This document shows positions 1 to 8,325 of a DNA stretch of 64,000 nucleotides, piece by piece (the stretch's first letter is position 1; each line of letters opens with the position of its first letter). A program made the translations under genes and the position numbers. Source of the stretch: Enterobacter sp. Ag1 (GTDB taxonomy: Bacteria; Pseudomonadota; Gammaproteobacteria; Enterobacterales; Enterobacteriaceae). The notes under the pieces were generated by a model, which made no database searches, had not been told where the DNA came from, and saw nothing but the letters and a program-made list of their open reading frames with translations. The stretch is taken from positions 1 through 64,000 of the forward strand of contig AKXM01000013.1 in assembly GCA_000277545.1 (NCBI GenBank), in the 5' to 3' direction.

Positions 1-173
1 GAAAGCTGAGCTTCAGGGGCAGCAGTCTGAAGGCAGGTAAAGCGTTCAGAGGAGAATATGAGGGACTGAAAGAGACGATGGAAGACGGATGTTATGAAGT
101 GTGGTGGTACAGCACGAAAGTGGGGGTGATCGACCTGAAGAATAAGTCGATCACCATGGGTAAAGGATGTTAA
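1..173 (+). CDS. IS481-type transposase, C-terminal end (partial)
   Basis: The window opens inside a reading frame on the + strand (codons in phase with position 3) that runs to TAA at 171-173. The readable 56 residues include the stretch KAFRGEYEGLKET and end in ITMGKGC. This layout, an SH3-like C-terminal tail after an rve integrase core, is what IS481-family DDE transposases look like at their end. The catalytic domain lies off the left edge, so completeness cannot be judged. It is followed directly by what looks like the right terminus of the element. Family assignment rests on memory of the tail motif and is moderately secure. Confidence 0.6.
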   Translation, partial: KLSFRGSSLKAGKAFRGEYEGLKETMEDGCYEVWWYSTKVGVIDLKNKSITMGKGC

Positions 174-226
174 AAAGTGTTCACCATGTCTGCGAACACC
201 TGTCTACCATGTCCCCGGACTGTACA
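1..226 (+). mobile_element. Right end of an IS481-like insertion sequence
   Basis: The transposase stop at 171-173 is followed by about 55 bp of non-coding DNA with repeated short motifs (GTGTTCACCATGTC, GCGAACACC, ACCATGTCCC) ending at TGTACA, 221-226. Terminal motifs beginning or ending TGT/ACA close to the transposase stop suit an IS right end. The next bases (228-250) are one arm of the palindromic repeat found in six other gaps of this window, so the element seems to have inserted into such a repeat. The left end, the inverted repeat partner and any target duplication are outside the window, so the exact boundary is inferred. Confidence 0.5.
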
Positions 227-227
227 T

Positions 228-250
228 GGGGAGAGGGCCGGGGTGAGGGG
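228..250. repeat. Half copy of the intergenic palindromic repeat
   Basis: The bases GGGGAGAGGGCCGGGGTGAG plus GGG match the right arm of the full palindrome at 34802-34850. The left arm is absent; its place is taken by the IS end at 1-226. It also lies just beyond the stop of the minus-strand EIIC gene, a usual place for these repeats. Confidence 0.75.
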
Positions 251-269
251 CTGAAGGGCCACAGAAAAT

Positions 270-1598
270 TTACTTAGCCTCGGCCAGCGCCTTAGCCCTC
301 TCCTCTTCTTCCTTCTGCTGAAGCTCGGTTTCCAGCATCTTCTTCTCATACACCTTAAAGAACGGGTAATAGATCGCGAGCGAAATAAAGAAGCAGATAA
401 ACACCAGCCCACAGGCAATCAGGTTCCAGTTGGTGGTGATCAGCGCCCCTAGCGGCGCCGGAACGGTAAACGGTGGCTTCACCATCATCCGTGGGATCAG
501 CCCGCTAATGGTGAACAGATACACCACCACGGTATTCACCATCGGCGCCAGAATAAACGGGATCGCGAGGATCGGATTCATTACGATCGGCGCGCCGAAA
601 ATCATCGGCTCATTGATGTTAAACAGCCCCGGGATAAACGACAGTTTACCCAACTGCTTCAGGTAGATAACCCGCGAGCGGATAAACAGCACCACCAGCG
701 CAAGCGTTGAGCCGGTGCCACCCATCTGCGCATACCACTGGAAGAACTGCTCGGTGAAAATGTTCGGCAGCTCATAGGCGCTCACGCCGGACTGGAACAG
801 CTCCATATTCTGCACAATGGCCTGATCCCACAGCGGGCGGATCAGCGGCCCCATCACCGCATGGCCGTGGATCCCCAGCACCCAGAACACATCGATAAAG
901 AACTGGGTCACAATCCCGCCAAACAGGTTGGTGCCGGTCATGAAGCCCTTCAGCGGCATAATGATGTAGCTGATGATGGCGTTGATATCGATGTTCAGAA
1001 AATGACGAGGGATCCAGAACACCAGCACCACGGCAAGCGTCGGGAACAGCGCCGAAAACGAGCTGGCGACCACCGGCGGCACGCCCGCGGGCATTTTAAT
1101 TTCAATATTGCGAACTTTGATAAACCGGTAGATCTCAATGGCAATCAGCGAAGAGATAATCGCGCCAAACAGCCCCTGAGAACTCAGCGAAGTGATGGGG
1201 ATGTAGCGCCCCGCCACCGCCTCACCCGACACGGTTACGCCCTGCTTAATGTTCACCGGCACAATCATCAGCAGCGTCGCCAGCATCGCCAGCAGGCCGC
1301 TGGTAATGTCATTCAGCTTGTAGCTTTTGCCGAGGAACGAACCGATGGTAAACGCGGCATACAGCGACATCAGCCCGACGGTAAAGCGGAACGGCACGTC
1401 CAGCATATCGCGCCACGGCGCAATAAAATCCATGTAGCCCTTAATCGGGATGTTCAGCAAAATCACGAAGAAAGAGCCGACGATGGTCAACGGCAGAATC
1501 GAAATAAGCCCGTTGCGAATCGCCTGCATATGCCGCTGGTTGCCAATAGCGTTCGCCACCGGCATCAGCTTTTCAGCTAACTTATCGAAGCCCGACAT
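270..1598 (-). CDS. PTS EIIC, lactose/cellobiose family permease
   Basis: Membrane permease (EIIC) of a sugar phosphotransferase system of the Lac/Cel (chitobiose, aryl-beta-glucoside) family; it moves the sugar while EIIB phosphorylates it. About 442 residues with roughly ten hydrophobic segments. The conserved segment GLFNINEPMIFGAPIVMNP, with the NEP substrate-site motif of this family, is present in the C-terminal half. The start chosen is the ATG at 1598, preceded by GAGGGGG; an upstream in-frame start at 1628 lies further inside the preceding gene and has no better ribosome site. It overlaps the end of the 6-phospho-beta-glucosidase gene by 17 bp, so the two are translationally linked. 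The charged C-terminal tail is rich in Glu and Lys. Substrate beyond beta-glucosides is not determined. Confidence 0.9.
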   Translation of the reverse strand: MSGFDKLAEKLMPVANAIGNQRHMQAIRNGLISILPLTIVGSFFVILLNIPIKGYMDFIAPWRDMLDVPFRFTVGLMSLYAAFTIGSFLGKSYKLNDITSGLLAMLATLLMIVPVNIKQGVTVSGEAVAGRYIPITSLSSQGLFGAIISSLIAIEIYRFIKVRNIEIKMPAGVPPVVASSFSALFPTLAVVLVFWIPRHFLNIDINAIISYIIMPLKGFMTGTNLFGGIVTQFFIDVFWVLGIHGHAVMGPLIRPLWDQAIVQNMELFQSGVSAYELPNIFTEQFFQWYAQMGGTGSTLALVVLFIRSRVIYLKQLGKLSFIPGLFNINEPMIFGAPIVMNPILAIPFILAPMVNTVVVYLFTISGLIPRMMVKPPFTVPAPLGALITTNWNLIACGLVFICFFISLAIYYPFFKVYEKKMLETELQQKEEEERAKALAEAK

Positions 1599-2988
1599 GA
1601 TCTGCCCCCTCAAACCCGTTGTGCTCAATCACGGCCCGGAACCAGCGCCCGGACTTTTTCAGCGAACGCTGTTGGGTGGCTAAATCCAGCCGGTAGAAGC
1701 CGTAGCGGTTTTTATAGGCGTTCTGCCACGACCAGCAATCGATGAAGGTCCACATCTGGTAGCCCAGGCACTGGCTGCCCTCCGCCATCGCTTTGTGCAG
1801 CCACGTCAAATGTTCCTGAAGAAACTCAATGCGGTAATCGTCCTGCACTTCGCCGTCCACCATGAACTGTTCTTCGTCCATGATGCCGATGCCGTTCTCG
1901 GAGACAAACCACGGCAGGTTGCCGTAACGCTCTTTCACCAGCATAGCGATGTCGTACAGCGCAGGCGGGTAAATCTCGATCCCGCGCGAGGTATTCATCC
2001 GCCGCCCCGGCATCACGTACTCTTCAAAAAAGCGCTCCGGCACAAAACCGTGGGGTTCTTCAAGCAGCGTCTCACGCGCTTTAACCCGGCGCGGGCGATA
2101 ATAGTTGATGCCCAGCAAATCGATGCGGGTCGCGGCAATCAGCTCGCAATCCCCTGGCGCCGTCTTCGGCAGCACATCGTATTCTTTCAGCAACGCCACC
2201 AGCTCAGCAGGGTAGCGCCCAAGCAGCATCGGCTCGTTAATGCTGCGCGTATAGAACAGGTCAGCCATCTCCGCCGCCCGCAGATCTTCCGGGCTGTCGC
2301 TGCGCGGGTACACGGGAATGACATCCATGATGATGCCAATCTGCCCTTCAAGATCCAGCTCGCGCCAGGCGGCGACCGCTTTGCAGTGGGCGATAACAAT
2401 GTGGTGCAGCACCTGAGCCGCACGGCGGAAATCCGTCACGTAAGGATAATGGCGAGGATGCAGATAGCCCGCTTCGGCGGGAATAAGCGGCTCGTTGAAG
2501 GTAAACCAGTAGCGCACCCGGTCACCGAACAGGCGGTAGCAAATCCCCGCGTAGCGAGCGAAAGCGTCCACCACTTCCCGGTTCTCAAACCCGCCCTTGG
2601 CCTGCAGCGCCAGCGGCATATCAAAATGGTAGAGATTGACAAAAGGCTCAATGCCCTGGCGAATCAGCTCATCAATCACATCGTTGTAAAACTGCACGGC
2701 AAAAGGATTAACTTCCCCGTCGCCGTCGGGGATCAGGCGAGACCAGGAAATCGACGTACGGAAAGCATTCAGGCCAATGTTTTTCGCCAGCTGAATATCT
2801 TCCCGCCAGCGCTGATAAAACGTGGAAGTCTCGTCGGAGGTGACGCCGTCATAAAAACGGGCGTTAAACTCATGCGAGGCGAAATCCCAGATATTATCCC
2901 CCTTACCATCGCCCTCAACTCGCCCCTCTGACTGCGTGGCGCTGGTCGCCGTACCCCACCAAAATTTTTCAGGAAAGCGGTATTTCAT
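1582..2988 (-). CDS. 6-phospho-beta-glucosidase (GH1)
   Basis: Cytoplasmic glycoside hydrolase family 1 enzyme that splits the phosphorylated beta-glucoside delivered by the neighbouring PTS into glucose 6-phosphate and an aglycone or sugar. 468 residues, usual for GH1. The N-terminal signature FPEKFWWGTATSATQSEG is present; the acid/base is Glu166 in TFNEP and the nucleophile Glu364 in VSENG. It lies between EIIB and EIIC in a three-gene minus-strand operon, with 8 bp to the EIIB stop and a 17 bp overlap with EIIC. Specificity for a phospho-sugar is inferred from the PTS context, not from a residue I could verify. Confidence 0.9.
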   Translation of the reverse strand: MKYRFPEKFWWGTATSATQSEGRVEGDGKGDNIWDFASHEFNARFYDGVTSDETSTFYQRWREDIQLAKNIGLNAFRTSISWSRLIPDGDGEVNPFAVQFYNDVIDELIRQGIEPFVNLYHFDMPLALQAKGGFENREVVDAFARYAGICYRLFGDRVRYWFTFNEPLIPAEAGYLHPRHYPYVTDFRRAAQVLHHIVIAHCKAVAAWRELDLEGQIGIIMDVIPVYPRSDSPEDLRAAEMADLFYTRSINEPMLLGRYPAELVALLKEYDVLPKTAPGDCELIAATRIDLLGINYYRPRRVKARETLLEEPHGFVPERFFEEYVMPGRRMNTSRGIEIYPPALYDIAMLVKERYGNLPWFVSENGIGIMDEEQFMVDGEVQDDYRIEFLQEHLTWLHKAMAEGSQCLGYQMWTFIDCWSWQNAYKNRYGFYRLDLATQQRSLKKSGRWFRAVIEHNGFEGADHVGLR

Positions 2989-2996
2989 ACGGCCCC

Positions 2997-3311
2997 CTAG
3001 TCAGCAGTTTTCAGCAGCGACAGTGCGTGATCCAACACCTTGTCACCCTGCATTGAGCCGTAATGCATCATGTCGATGGCCGCTACCGGAACGCCGTGGG
3101 GCGCTGCCGCCGCGCTCAGGTTTTGCAGTTGGAATTTCACCTGCGGCCCGAGGAGGATGACATCAGCCTCCTCGATAATTTGGTCAAAATCGGACACCGG
3201 CACGGCGGTGATTTCCACCGCCACATCACGGCTTTGCGCGGACTGCTTCATTCTTTCCACTAACATGCTGGTGGACATCCCCGCAGCACAGCATAAGAAG
3301 ATTTTTTTCAT
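2997..3311 (-). CDS. PTS EIIB, lactose/cellobiose family
   Basis: Small cytoplasmic phosphocarrier (EIIB) of a Lac/Cel-family PTS; accepts phosphate from EIIA on a cysteine and passes it to the sugar carried by EIIC. 104 residues, usual length. The N-terminus reads KKIFLCCAAGMSTSMLVERM; by comparison with ChbB/CelA the active-site Cys is the one before AAGMST. The ATG at 3311 is preferred because GAGGG sits 7 bases upstream; a GTG one codon earlier is possible. First gene of the operon. No EIIA gene lies in the window, so EIIA must come from elsewhere. Confidence 0.9.
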   Translation of the reverse strand: MKKIFLCCAAGMSTSMLVERMKQSAQSRDVAVEITAVPVSDFDQIIEEADVILLGPQVKFQLQNLSAAAAPHGVPVAAIDMMHYGSMQGDKVLDHALSLLKTAD

Positions 3312-3440
3312 CACTTTTCCCTCAGAGAATCAATGCAGTGTCCGCGGTATGCGGCCAAATATATTCTGGGTAGCGGTGAAAAAAGCCACAAGTGAGGGTG
3401 GGCACAGATTTGCTTTTAGCGGCTGGTACTTTTGGCGAAT

Positions 3441-3510
3441 GAACGCCAGAACTTACATTAAAAGTAATAATAAACAGACGGATAAGAATGTTACTTTTCT
3501 GGTGGCGTTC
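3441..3510. promoter_or_regulatory. Nested inverted repeat upstream of the beta-glucoside PTS operon
   Basis: GAACGCCA (3441-3448) is mirrored exactly by TGGCGTTC (3503-3510), and inside these AAAAGTAA (3460-3467) is mirrored by TTACTTTT (3491-3498). The structure lies 130-200 bp before the EIIB start in a gap otherwise without genes (3312-3742). Spaced half-sites like this could bind a dimeric or looping regulator, or fold in a leader RNA. No regulator gene for the operon is adjacent. Confidence 0.4.
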
Positions 3511-3585
3511 GTCTTTTAGCGCGGTTTTATTCACGAGAATGGTGGGGCGGTCACAGGCAGACGTTCATCTTAGTATTGCACCATG

Positions 3586-3735
3586 CCCTCACCCCGGCCC
3601 TCTCCCAGAGGGAGAGGGGAAAACAAGTGCCAGATAACAAGGTTTATTCCCTCACTCCATCATCAAATGGGAACAGCAGCTTCAGCCTGTTTTATTTATC
3701 CCCTCTCCCTTCCAGGGAGAGGGTTAGGGTGAGGG
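3586..3735. repeat. Pair of intergenic palindromic repeats
   Basis: Unit one (3586-3620) reads CCCTCACCCCGGCCCTCTCC and then its mirrored arm; unit two (3700-3735) is a second copy ending GGGTTAGGGTGAGGG. The outer arms of the two units are also complementary, so the 150 bp can fold as one long hairpin. It fills the gap between the SDR gene stop and the PTS operon leader. The same family recurs at 22008, 28744, 34802 and 38566. Confidence 0.85.
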
Positions 3736-3742
3736 TAAAGAG

Positions 3743-4486
3743 CTACAAACTCCCCACGCCACCGTCGACCAACAGATCGGTGCCGACCACGAAGGCTGAT
3801 TCGTCAGACGCCAGGAACACAGCGGCTTTTGCCAGCTCCAGCACGGTGCCGAGACGCCCAATCGGCACAAGATCGCGGATAGCTTCCCGCAGCGTGTCGG
3901 CGGCTACGCCATTGCCCAGTTTGCCCAGCGCCGGGGTTTCCGTCGGGCCAAGGCTCAGGCCGTTCACCCGAATGCCACGCGGATGCAGCTCCCCGGAAAG
4001 CGTACGAGCCAGAGAAAGGATCCCTGCTTTGCTCGCCGCATAGGCGTTAGTCTGCGGCAGGCCGATACGAGCGCTGACCGAACCGCACAGAATCACCGAA
4101 GACGGGTTAGCCAGCAGCGGCAACAGCGCCTGGATCAGGAAGAACGGGCCTTTGAGATTGATGTTCATCAGTCGGTCATACGCCTGTTCGTCCCAGTCTT
4201 CCAGCGAATGGTGAGTCACATCCCCCGCATTAATGTAGAGCACATCCAGCCGCGGCCAGAGCTGCTTCAACTCTGCCGCCACCGTACGCTGCCCGGCGAT
4301 ATCGCCCGCATCGCTTTTCATCAGGTGCACATTGCCCAAAACCTCTTTGGCTGCCTGTAGCCCCTGTTCGCTCCGCCCGGTGATCGCCACCGTTGCGCCC
4401 TCGGCAATAAACTGCCGCGCCGTTTCAAGTCCAATTCCGCTGGTACCGCCGGTAATTAAGGCGTACTTGCCATTAAGTCTGCCCAT
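3743..4486 (-). CDS. SDR-family oxidoreductase
   Basis: Short-chain dehydrogenase/reductase using NAD(P)H; the natural substrate is unknown. 247 residues. The nucleotide-binding glycine motif TGGTSGIG is at residues 12-19, NAG at 87-89, and the catalytic triad is Ser136, Tyr149 and Lys153 (YAASK). The ATG at 4486 is chosen because AAGGA lies about 9 bases upstream and the protein then begins as SDRs usually do; an in-frame ATG at 4519 adds 11 unlike residues. It is divergent from an HxlR regulator with a shared dyad between them, so it is probably that regulator's target, a common pairing for quinone or aldehyde stress. Confidence 0.88.
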   Translation of the reverse strand: MGRLNGKYALITGGTSGIGLETARQFIAEGATVAITGRSEQGLQAAKEVLGNVHLMKSDAGDIAGQRTVAAELKQLWPRLDVLYINAGDVTHHSLEDWDEQAYDRLMNINLKGPFFLIQALLPLLANPSSVILCGSVSARIGLPQTNAYAASKAGILSLARTLSGELHPRGIRVNGLSLGPTETPALGKLGNGVAADTLREAIRDLVPIGRLGTVLELAKAAVFLASDESAFVVGTDLLVDGGVGSL

Positions 4487-4530
4487 TGTCGTGTCCTTAT
4501 AAAGGGTTGGTGAGGGCATTATTTCCGCTA

Positions 4531-4567
4531 TAGTATCCTTTAGATAGTAGGCACCAAATGGATACTA
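4531..4567. promoter_or_regulatory. Inverted repeat, probable HxlR-family operator
   Basis: TAGTATCC (4531-4538) and GGATACTA (4560-4567) are a perfect 8 bp inverted repeat with 21 bp between. It sits midway between the divergent SDR and HxlR starts, where an operator for both promoters would be. HxlR-type regulators bind dyads containing AGTA/TACT elements, which agrees with these arms. Confidence 0.65.
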
Positions 4568-4608
4568 AGGAACCACAAGGGGCGCATTAGCGTGTGCCGG
4601 GAGCCAGC

Positions 4609-4968
4609 ATGACAAAAAATTTTTCAGCCCTGCCACCGGCGGGCAGCGACTGCCCGATGGTGAATTTTGTGAACCTCATTTCAGGTAAATGGGCCATTCC
4701 GATTCTGTACCGCCTGATCCTGCTCAACGATCCGGTGCGGTTTAGCGACCTGCAGCGGGCGGTCAGCCCCATTACGCAGAAGGAGCTCACCCGCCAGCTT
4801 CGTCAATTTGAAGCTCGCGGCCTGGTGGTGAGGCAAGTTTTTGCGGAAGTCCCGCCGCGAGTGGAATATCAGATCACCGCGCTCGGTAAATCTCTGCGCC
4901 CAACGCTGGATTCACTCGCCGAATGGATGAGGGAGAATGCCGGTGAGATGGAACTGTCTCTTCCCTGA
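4609..4968 (+). CDS. HxlR-family winged-helix regulator
   Basis: DNA-binding regulator of about 119 residues. The HxlR core is clear: a conserved Cys15 (SDCPM), then KWAIPILYRLI, the helix-turn region RFSDLQRAVSPITQKELTRQ and the wing ARGLVVRQVF...PPRVEYQIT. In studied members the N-terminal cysteine senses electrophiles or oxidants; that is family knowledge, not shown here. The ATG at 4609 is used (GGGAG upstream); a GTG at 4594 would add five residues. Divergent from the SDR gene and likely controls it through the 4531-4567 dyad. Confidence 0.9.
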   Translation: MTKNFSALPPAGSDCPMVNFVNLISGKWAIPILYRLILLNDPVRFSDLQRAVSPITQKELTRQLRQFEARGLVVRQVFAEVPPRVEYQITALGKSLRPTLDSLAEWMRENAGEMELSLP

Positions 4969-4982
4969 GAACGCTAAATCAG

Positions 4983-5861
4983 TTAGCCAAAAACTTCATC
5001 GACCAGCGCGCTGCCGAGGCGCATGGCCGAACAAATACGCGGCATCCCCAGCGCCACGCCCTGCCAGCTCTGGGTCACCGAGTAACAGATCGGCTGGCGT
5101 TCAATGTCGCAGCCGGCGCCGAGCCAGGTTAAAGCATCTTTATGCTCCAGCAACCCCGGAGACGTTGGCGTCGCCAGCCAGTCATGGAAATAGTGGCGGG
5201 TGCGGGGGGAAGCATTCACTTCTTCCGCCAGACGGCTGATGGCGAGGCTGCGCACATGCTCAATCAACGCCTCCGCCTGCTCGGGCGTCCCCAGACGAAC
5301 AGCATCACCAAAGGTGCCCCAGCGCAGCTCTTCCAGCGCGACGTAGCAACGCGCCGCCGGAGAAAATGAAAAGTAGTGCCCGCTGCGCCAGCGGGAAAAA
5401 ATCTGCTCGCTGTGGACCATGCCCTGATGAACAAGATCGCTGTGCTGAAACTCTTCTTCCAGCCGGGTAAGCCGCTGAGAAAAGTGCTCGCGCAGGGCCT
5501 GAAGCCGCTCGCGAGCCGCTGCCGAATGGTGTGCCGTGCGGGCGGAAACCGGCTCCAGCTGAGCAATTCTCTCGCTTATCTGGCTGTTGGCTAAGTAGCT
5601 TTTTGCCAGATCTGCCGACAGCTGGCCAAGGCTTATCAGCGACGCGTCAAGCTCGTCCTGCGGCGGTGTTCCAGCCATCCCGGCCTGTCGCCGGGCCACG
5701 ACGACGAACAGCGCCAGAAGCTGCTCATAAAACGCCTGGCTTTGTGGGCTGCTCCACGGCTGGCGGGCAACATCAATCCCCATGGCAAAATCGACGACAA
5801 ATTTTTCGCTAAGACAGCTAAGGGTTCTTATTGGCCCTTCCATTAATACACTGCTCATCAT
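4983..5861 (-). CDS. yjcZ: YjcZ-like protein, partner gene of crfC
   Basis: 292 residues, the same length as I recall for E. coli YjcZ. No catalytic motif can be seen; the sequence is mostly predicted helical with Leu/Glu/Arg-rich stretches (about residues 95-160) and no signal peptide or membrane segment, so it is probably cytoplasmic. Its ATG overlaps the crfC stop (ATGA), so the two are translated together. In E. coli the yjdA(crfC)-yjcZ pair is known genetically as an operon whose overexpression affects motility; molecular function is unknown. Confidence 0.85.
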   Translation of the reverse strand: MMSSVLMEGPIRTLSCLSEKFVVDFAMGIDVARQPWSSPQSQAFYEQLLALFVVVARRQAGMAGTPPQDELDASLISLGQLSADLAKSYLANSQISERIAQLEPVSARTAHHSAAARERLQALREHFSQRLTRLEEEFQHSDLVHQGMVHSEQIFSRWRSGHYFSFSPAARCYVALEELRWGTFGDAVRLGTPEQAEALIEHVRSLAISRLAEEVNASPRTRHYFHDWLATPTSPGLLEHKDALTWLGAGCDIERQPICYSVTQSWQGVALGMPRICSAMRLGSALVDEVFG

Positions 5862-8221
5862 TGCTCCGCTGAGAAAAGCGTCTGGATATCATCGCGCAAC
5901 AGGCGGGTATCCTCGTGAATGTAACGTGCCGTTCTGACACTCTGTTCCAGCTTGCTCTGGAGAGAAAACAGCACGCTGTCGTTCTGCTGCTTCGCGGAAA
6001 GACTCTGGCGTAAATTGCTGTGAATAGCGTCCAGTGCGCCGGCAAAATCGGCGAAAAACGTCGCCATCCCGGCCGTGACGGAAATATCCACCTGCGCGGT
6101 AATGGCCTGGTTTATCTGGCCCAGGAAAGTCGACACATGGTCATGCAGCTTTTGCTGTAACTTATCCAGATCAATCACGTAGCGACTATGGGTGGCTGCG
6201 TAATCTTCCCAGCCCCAGTCCACGCCGTTCAGCCAGCGCGCCAGCACGCCCCGCATCCCGTTTTGCGGCTGCATTTCCGACATCGCCACTTCCTGGTTTT
6301 CGATAACGTTGGTGAACGCCGAGTGGGTATTAAAATTAAGCTGGCTGGCCTGGAACGCAGGCAGGCTGATTTGGGCGCGGAAGCCGGCTACTTTCAGGCC
6401 GTCGCTTACCCGCTGTTCAATCGGTTTCAACGCCGACTGCAGCGTATAGCCCAGGCTCGCCTCAAGGTTGCTGAGCAGCGCCCCAAGCTCCCCGCTTAGC
6501 GTCTGCTGGGCGGCAAATAAAATGCTTTCACTGGACGCGCGAACCTTGTGCAGCAGGGTGCGGGCCGTCGCTTCATCTTCGCCCATCAGCTTGTCGCTGC
6601 CCGGCGAAAAATCCACGTTTCGCGTTAAGGTATGCGGGTATAACGGATGCAGCTTCTCAGCGCCCAGCCGCCCTTCCCGGAAATAAGTTTTCAGGTCGCT
6701 ATGAATCTGCGTTTCAAAGCGCTGCACAAAATCGCCTATGCCGGCGAGGGCATCGCTGACCTGCCGCTGAATCACCGCACTCACCGACTGCTGAGTCTGC
6801 AGCAGCAGTTGAATATCCTGCTCCAGTTGCCGAATATTCTCCTGCAGGCTGTCGTTAGCCACCTGCAACCCCTGGCAGCGGAAACTCAGGTAACGTTCAG
6901 CGCCCTCGGCATAGTCCAGCAGCTTGTGGCACGCCGCGCGCAGCGTGTAGAGAGAAGCGTTGGCGTGCGCGGTATGCAGGATAGTCCCAATGGGTGACTC
7001 AAACATCGAGTCTTCCCACAGCAAGTCCGCCGCATGGCGCAGATGCTCAATATCCGCCAAATCCGCGCTGCGCCAGCGCCGGCCTAATGCCGCTTCCGCA
7101 AAGTCCTGCACCCAGCGCTGCTCTTCGGGGTCGGGCAAACGGCCATGCGTGGCCAGCTCATAGCGGGCGCGGTTGGCAAGGTAGCCCCACATGCTCGATA
7201 CCGGGAACACGTTTTCCGGCGCAATGCTGTCCTTCATCAGCGTCCCGGCGATCATCGCCTTCACCTGAGCGGCATCGTCGCCGTTGCGGTCCTTCTGATC
7301 GAACTTGTTCACCAGCGCATACAGCGGCACCGATTTGCTGACGCCAAGCACCGCCTCACGGACTTCTTCGTCGGAGATGGACTTAAGCTGCGTATAGTCC
7401 ATCACCGCCAGCACGGCAGAAGCCTGCGCCAGCTGCTCTTTAAGCATTTTTTGCAGGTGCGGCTGCCCCGCTTCGTTCGGCCCAGGCGTGTCCAGCAGCG
7501 TCAGCTGGCCGTGGCCGTTTTTGAGGCCGGCCAGATGCACAAACTCCACCTCAATCACCGGCACATGCTCAATAGCGGCGTAGGCTTTGAAGGGGAAAGC
7601 CACATCCAGCACCCGGCACAGGCGCACCAGATCGTTCAGGCTCTTCAGGCAATGGAAAATAGGCTGTGCGCCGAGATAATGGCGCTCAAAACCTTTTCCG
7701 TTGGCGATCCGGGCGATAAGCGCCTCCATATCCCGGTCCACTTCCAGCTTGCGCGCCAGCGCTTCCCGGCTGGTGATCAGCAGTTTCTCCTGCAACTCCC
7801 CCATCAGGCTCTCTATCGGCTGCACATAGGGAAAATGCAGCACCGGATCGCGCTGACCCGGCGTGTGGCGGATCAGCGTCGGCAGCGCCGTCATGGGCCG
7901 GTTGCGGTTAGGCAGAACCTCCGTGCCCACGATGGCATTAATGGTGGTCGACTTCCCCGCCTTCATGGTGCCGACAATCGCCAGAACCATTTCATGTTGG
8001 GTTATTTTACGCCTTTCGTTTTGCAGCATATCTTTCTGCAGTTCGATTCCGCGTGGGCTAAATTTCAATGGATGTACCGTCGCCACAGGGTTCGTTAAAG
8101 CGCTATTTTGTTCATTTTGCAAAGCCAGCGGAGCGACTTTTAAAGCGCTAAGGTTTTGCAACGCTAATTGCAAAAGCCGCTCGGCTTCCTGACTCAATTC
8201 AAAAATAGTTTGTGTGTGCAT
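5858..8221 (-). CDS. crfC: Dynamin-like GTPase CrfC
   Basis: Large GTPase of the bacterial dynamin class, known in E. coli (CrfC/YjdA) to bind the DNA polymerase sliding clamp and hold sister replication forks together. 787 residues. GTPase motifs: P-loop GTMKAGKST at 84-92, switch II DTPG at 244-247, and NKFD at 305-308. The C-terminal half (about 440-787) is long helical and coiled-coil-like, as expected for a dynamin stalk. The N-terminal residues 18-24 (QLALQNL) faintly resemble a clamp-binding peptide, but the region after it differs from E. coli, so clamp binding is not shown. First gene of the crfC-yjcZ operon, which is followed on the far side by a WYL regulator. Confidence 0.92.
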   Translation of the reverse strand: MHTQTIFELSQEAERLLQLALQNLSALKVAPLALQNEQNSALTNPVATVHPLKFSPRGIELQKDMLQNERRKITQHEMVLAIVGTMKAGKSTTINAIVGTEVLPNRNRPMTALPTLIRHTPGQRDPVLHFPYVQPIESLMGELQEKLLITSREALARKLEVDRDMEALIARIANGKGFERHYLGAQPIFHCLKSLNDLVRLCRVLDVAFPFKAYAAIEHVPVIEVEFVHLAGLKNGHGQLTLLDTPGPNEAGQPHLQKMLKEQLAQASAVLAVMDYTQLKSISDEEVREAVLGVSKSVPLYALVNKFDQKDRNGDDAAQVKAMIAGTLMKDSIAPENVFPVSSMWGYLANRARYELATHGRLPDPEEQRWVQDFAEAALGRRWRSADLADIEHLRHAADLLWEDSMFESPIGTILHTAHANASLYTLRAACHKLLDYAEGAERYLSFRCQGLQVANDSLQENIRQLEQDIQLLLQTQQSVSAVIQRQVSDALAGIGDFVQRFETQIHSDLKTYFREGRLGAEKLHPLYPHTLTRNVDFSPGSDKLMGEDEATARTLLHKVRASSESILFAAQQTLSGELGALLSNLEASLGYTLQSALKPIEQRVSDGLKVAGFRAQISLPAFQASQLNFNTHSAFTNVIENQEVAMSEMQPQNGMRGVLARWLNGVDWGWEDYAATHSRYVIDLDKLQQKLHDHVSTFLGQINQAITAQVDISVTAGMATFFADFAGALDAIHSNLRQSLSAKQQNDSVLFSLQSKLEQSVRTARYIHEDTRLLRDDIQTLFSAEQ

Positions 8222-8325
8222 AAAAAATCTTTCCTTAACTCAAATTACCCGGCTTTATCACCGCCATCGTTTAGTTGTAATCATGGCAATACCGGTTTTT
8301 ATAATTACGTGAGGGAAATAATTTA

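Noticed and set aside
861-1580. Long plus-strand ORF rich in His, Arg and Gln opposite the EIIC gene
   Set aside because: It is the antisense frame of a well-conserved minus-strand permease; composition is that of a shadow frame.
3576-4043. Plus-strand ORF over the repeat pair and the SDR gene
   Set aside because: It starts in the palindromic repeat and runs antisense to the SDR catalytic region.
7145-8098. 317-codon plus-strand ORF opposite crfC
   Set aside because: Antisense shadow of the GTPase domain; no ribosome site and no recognisable domain.
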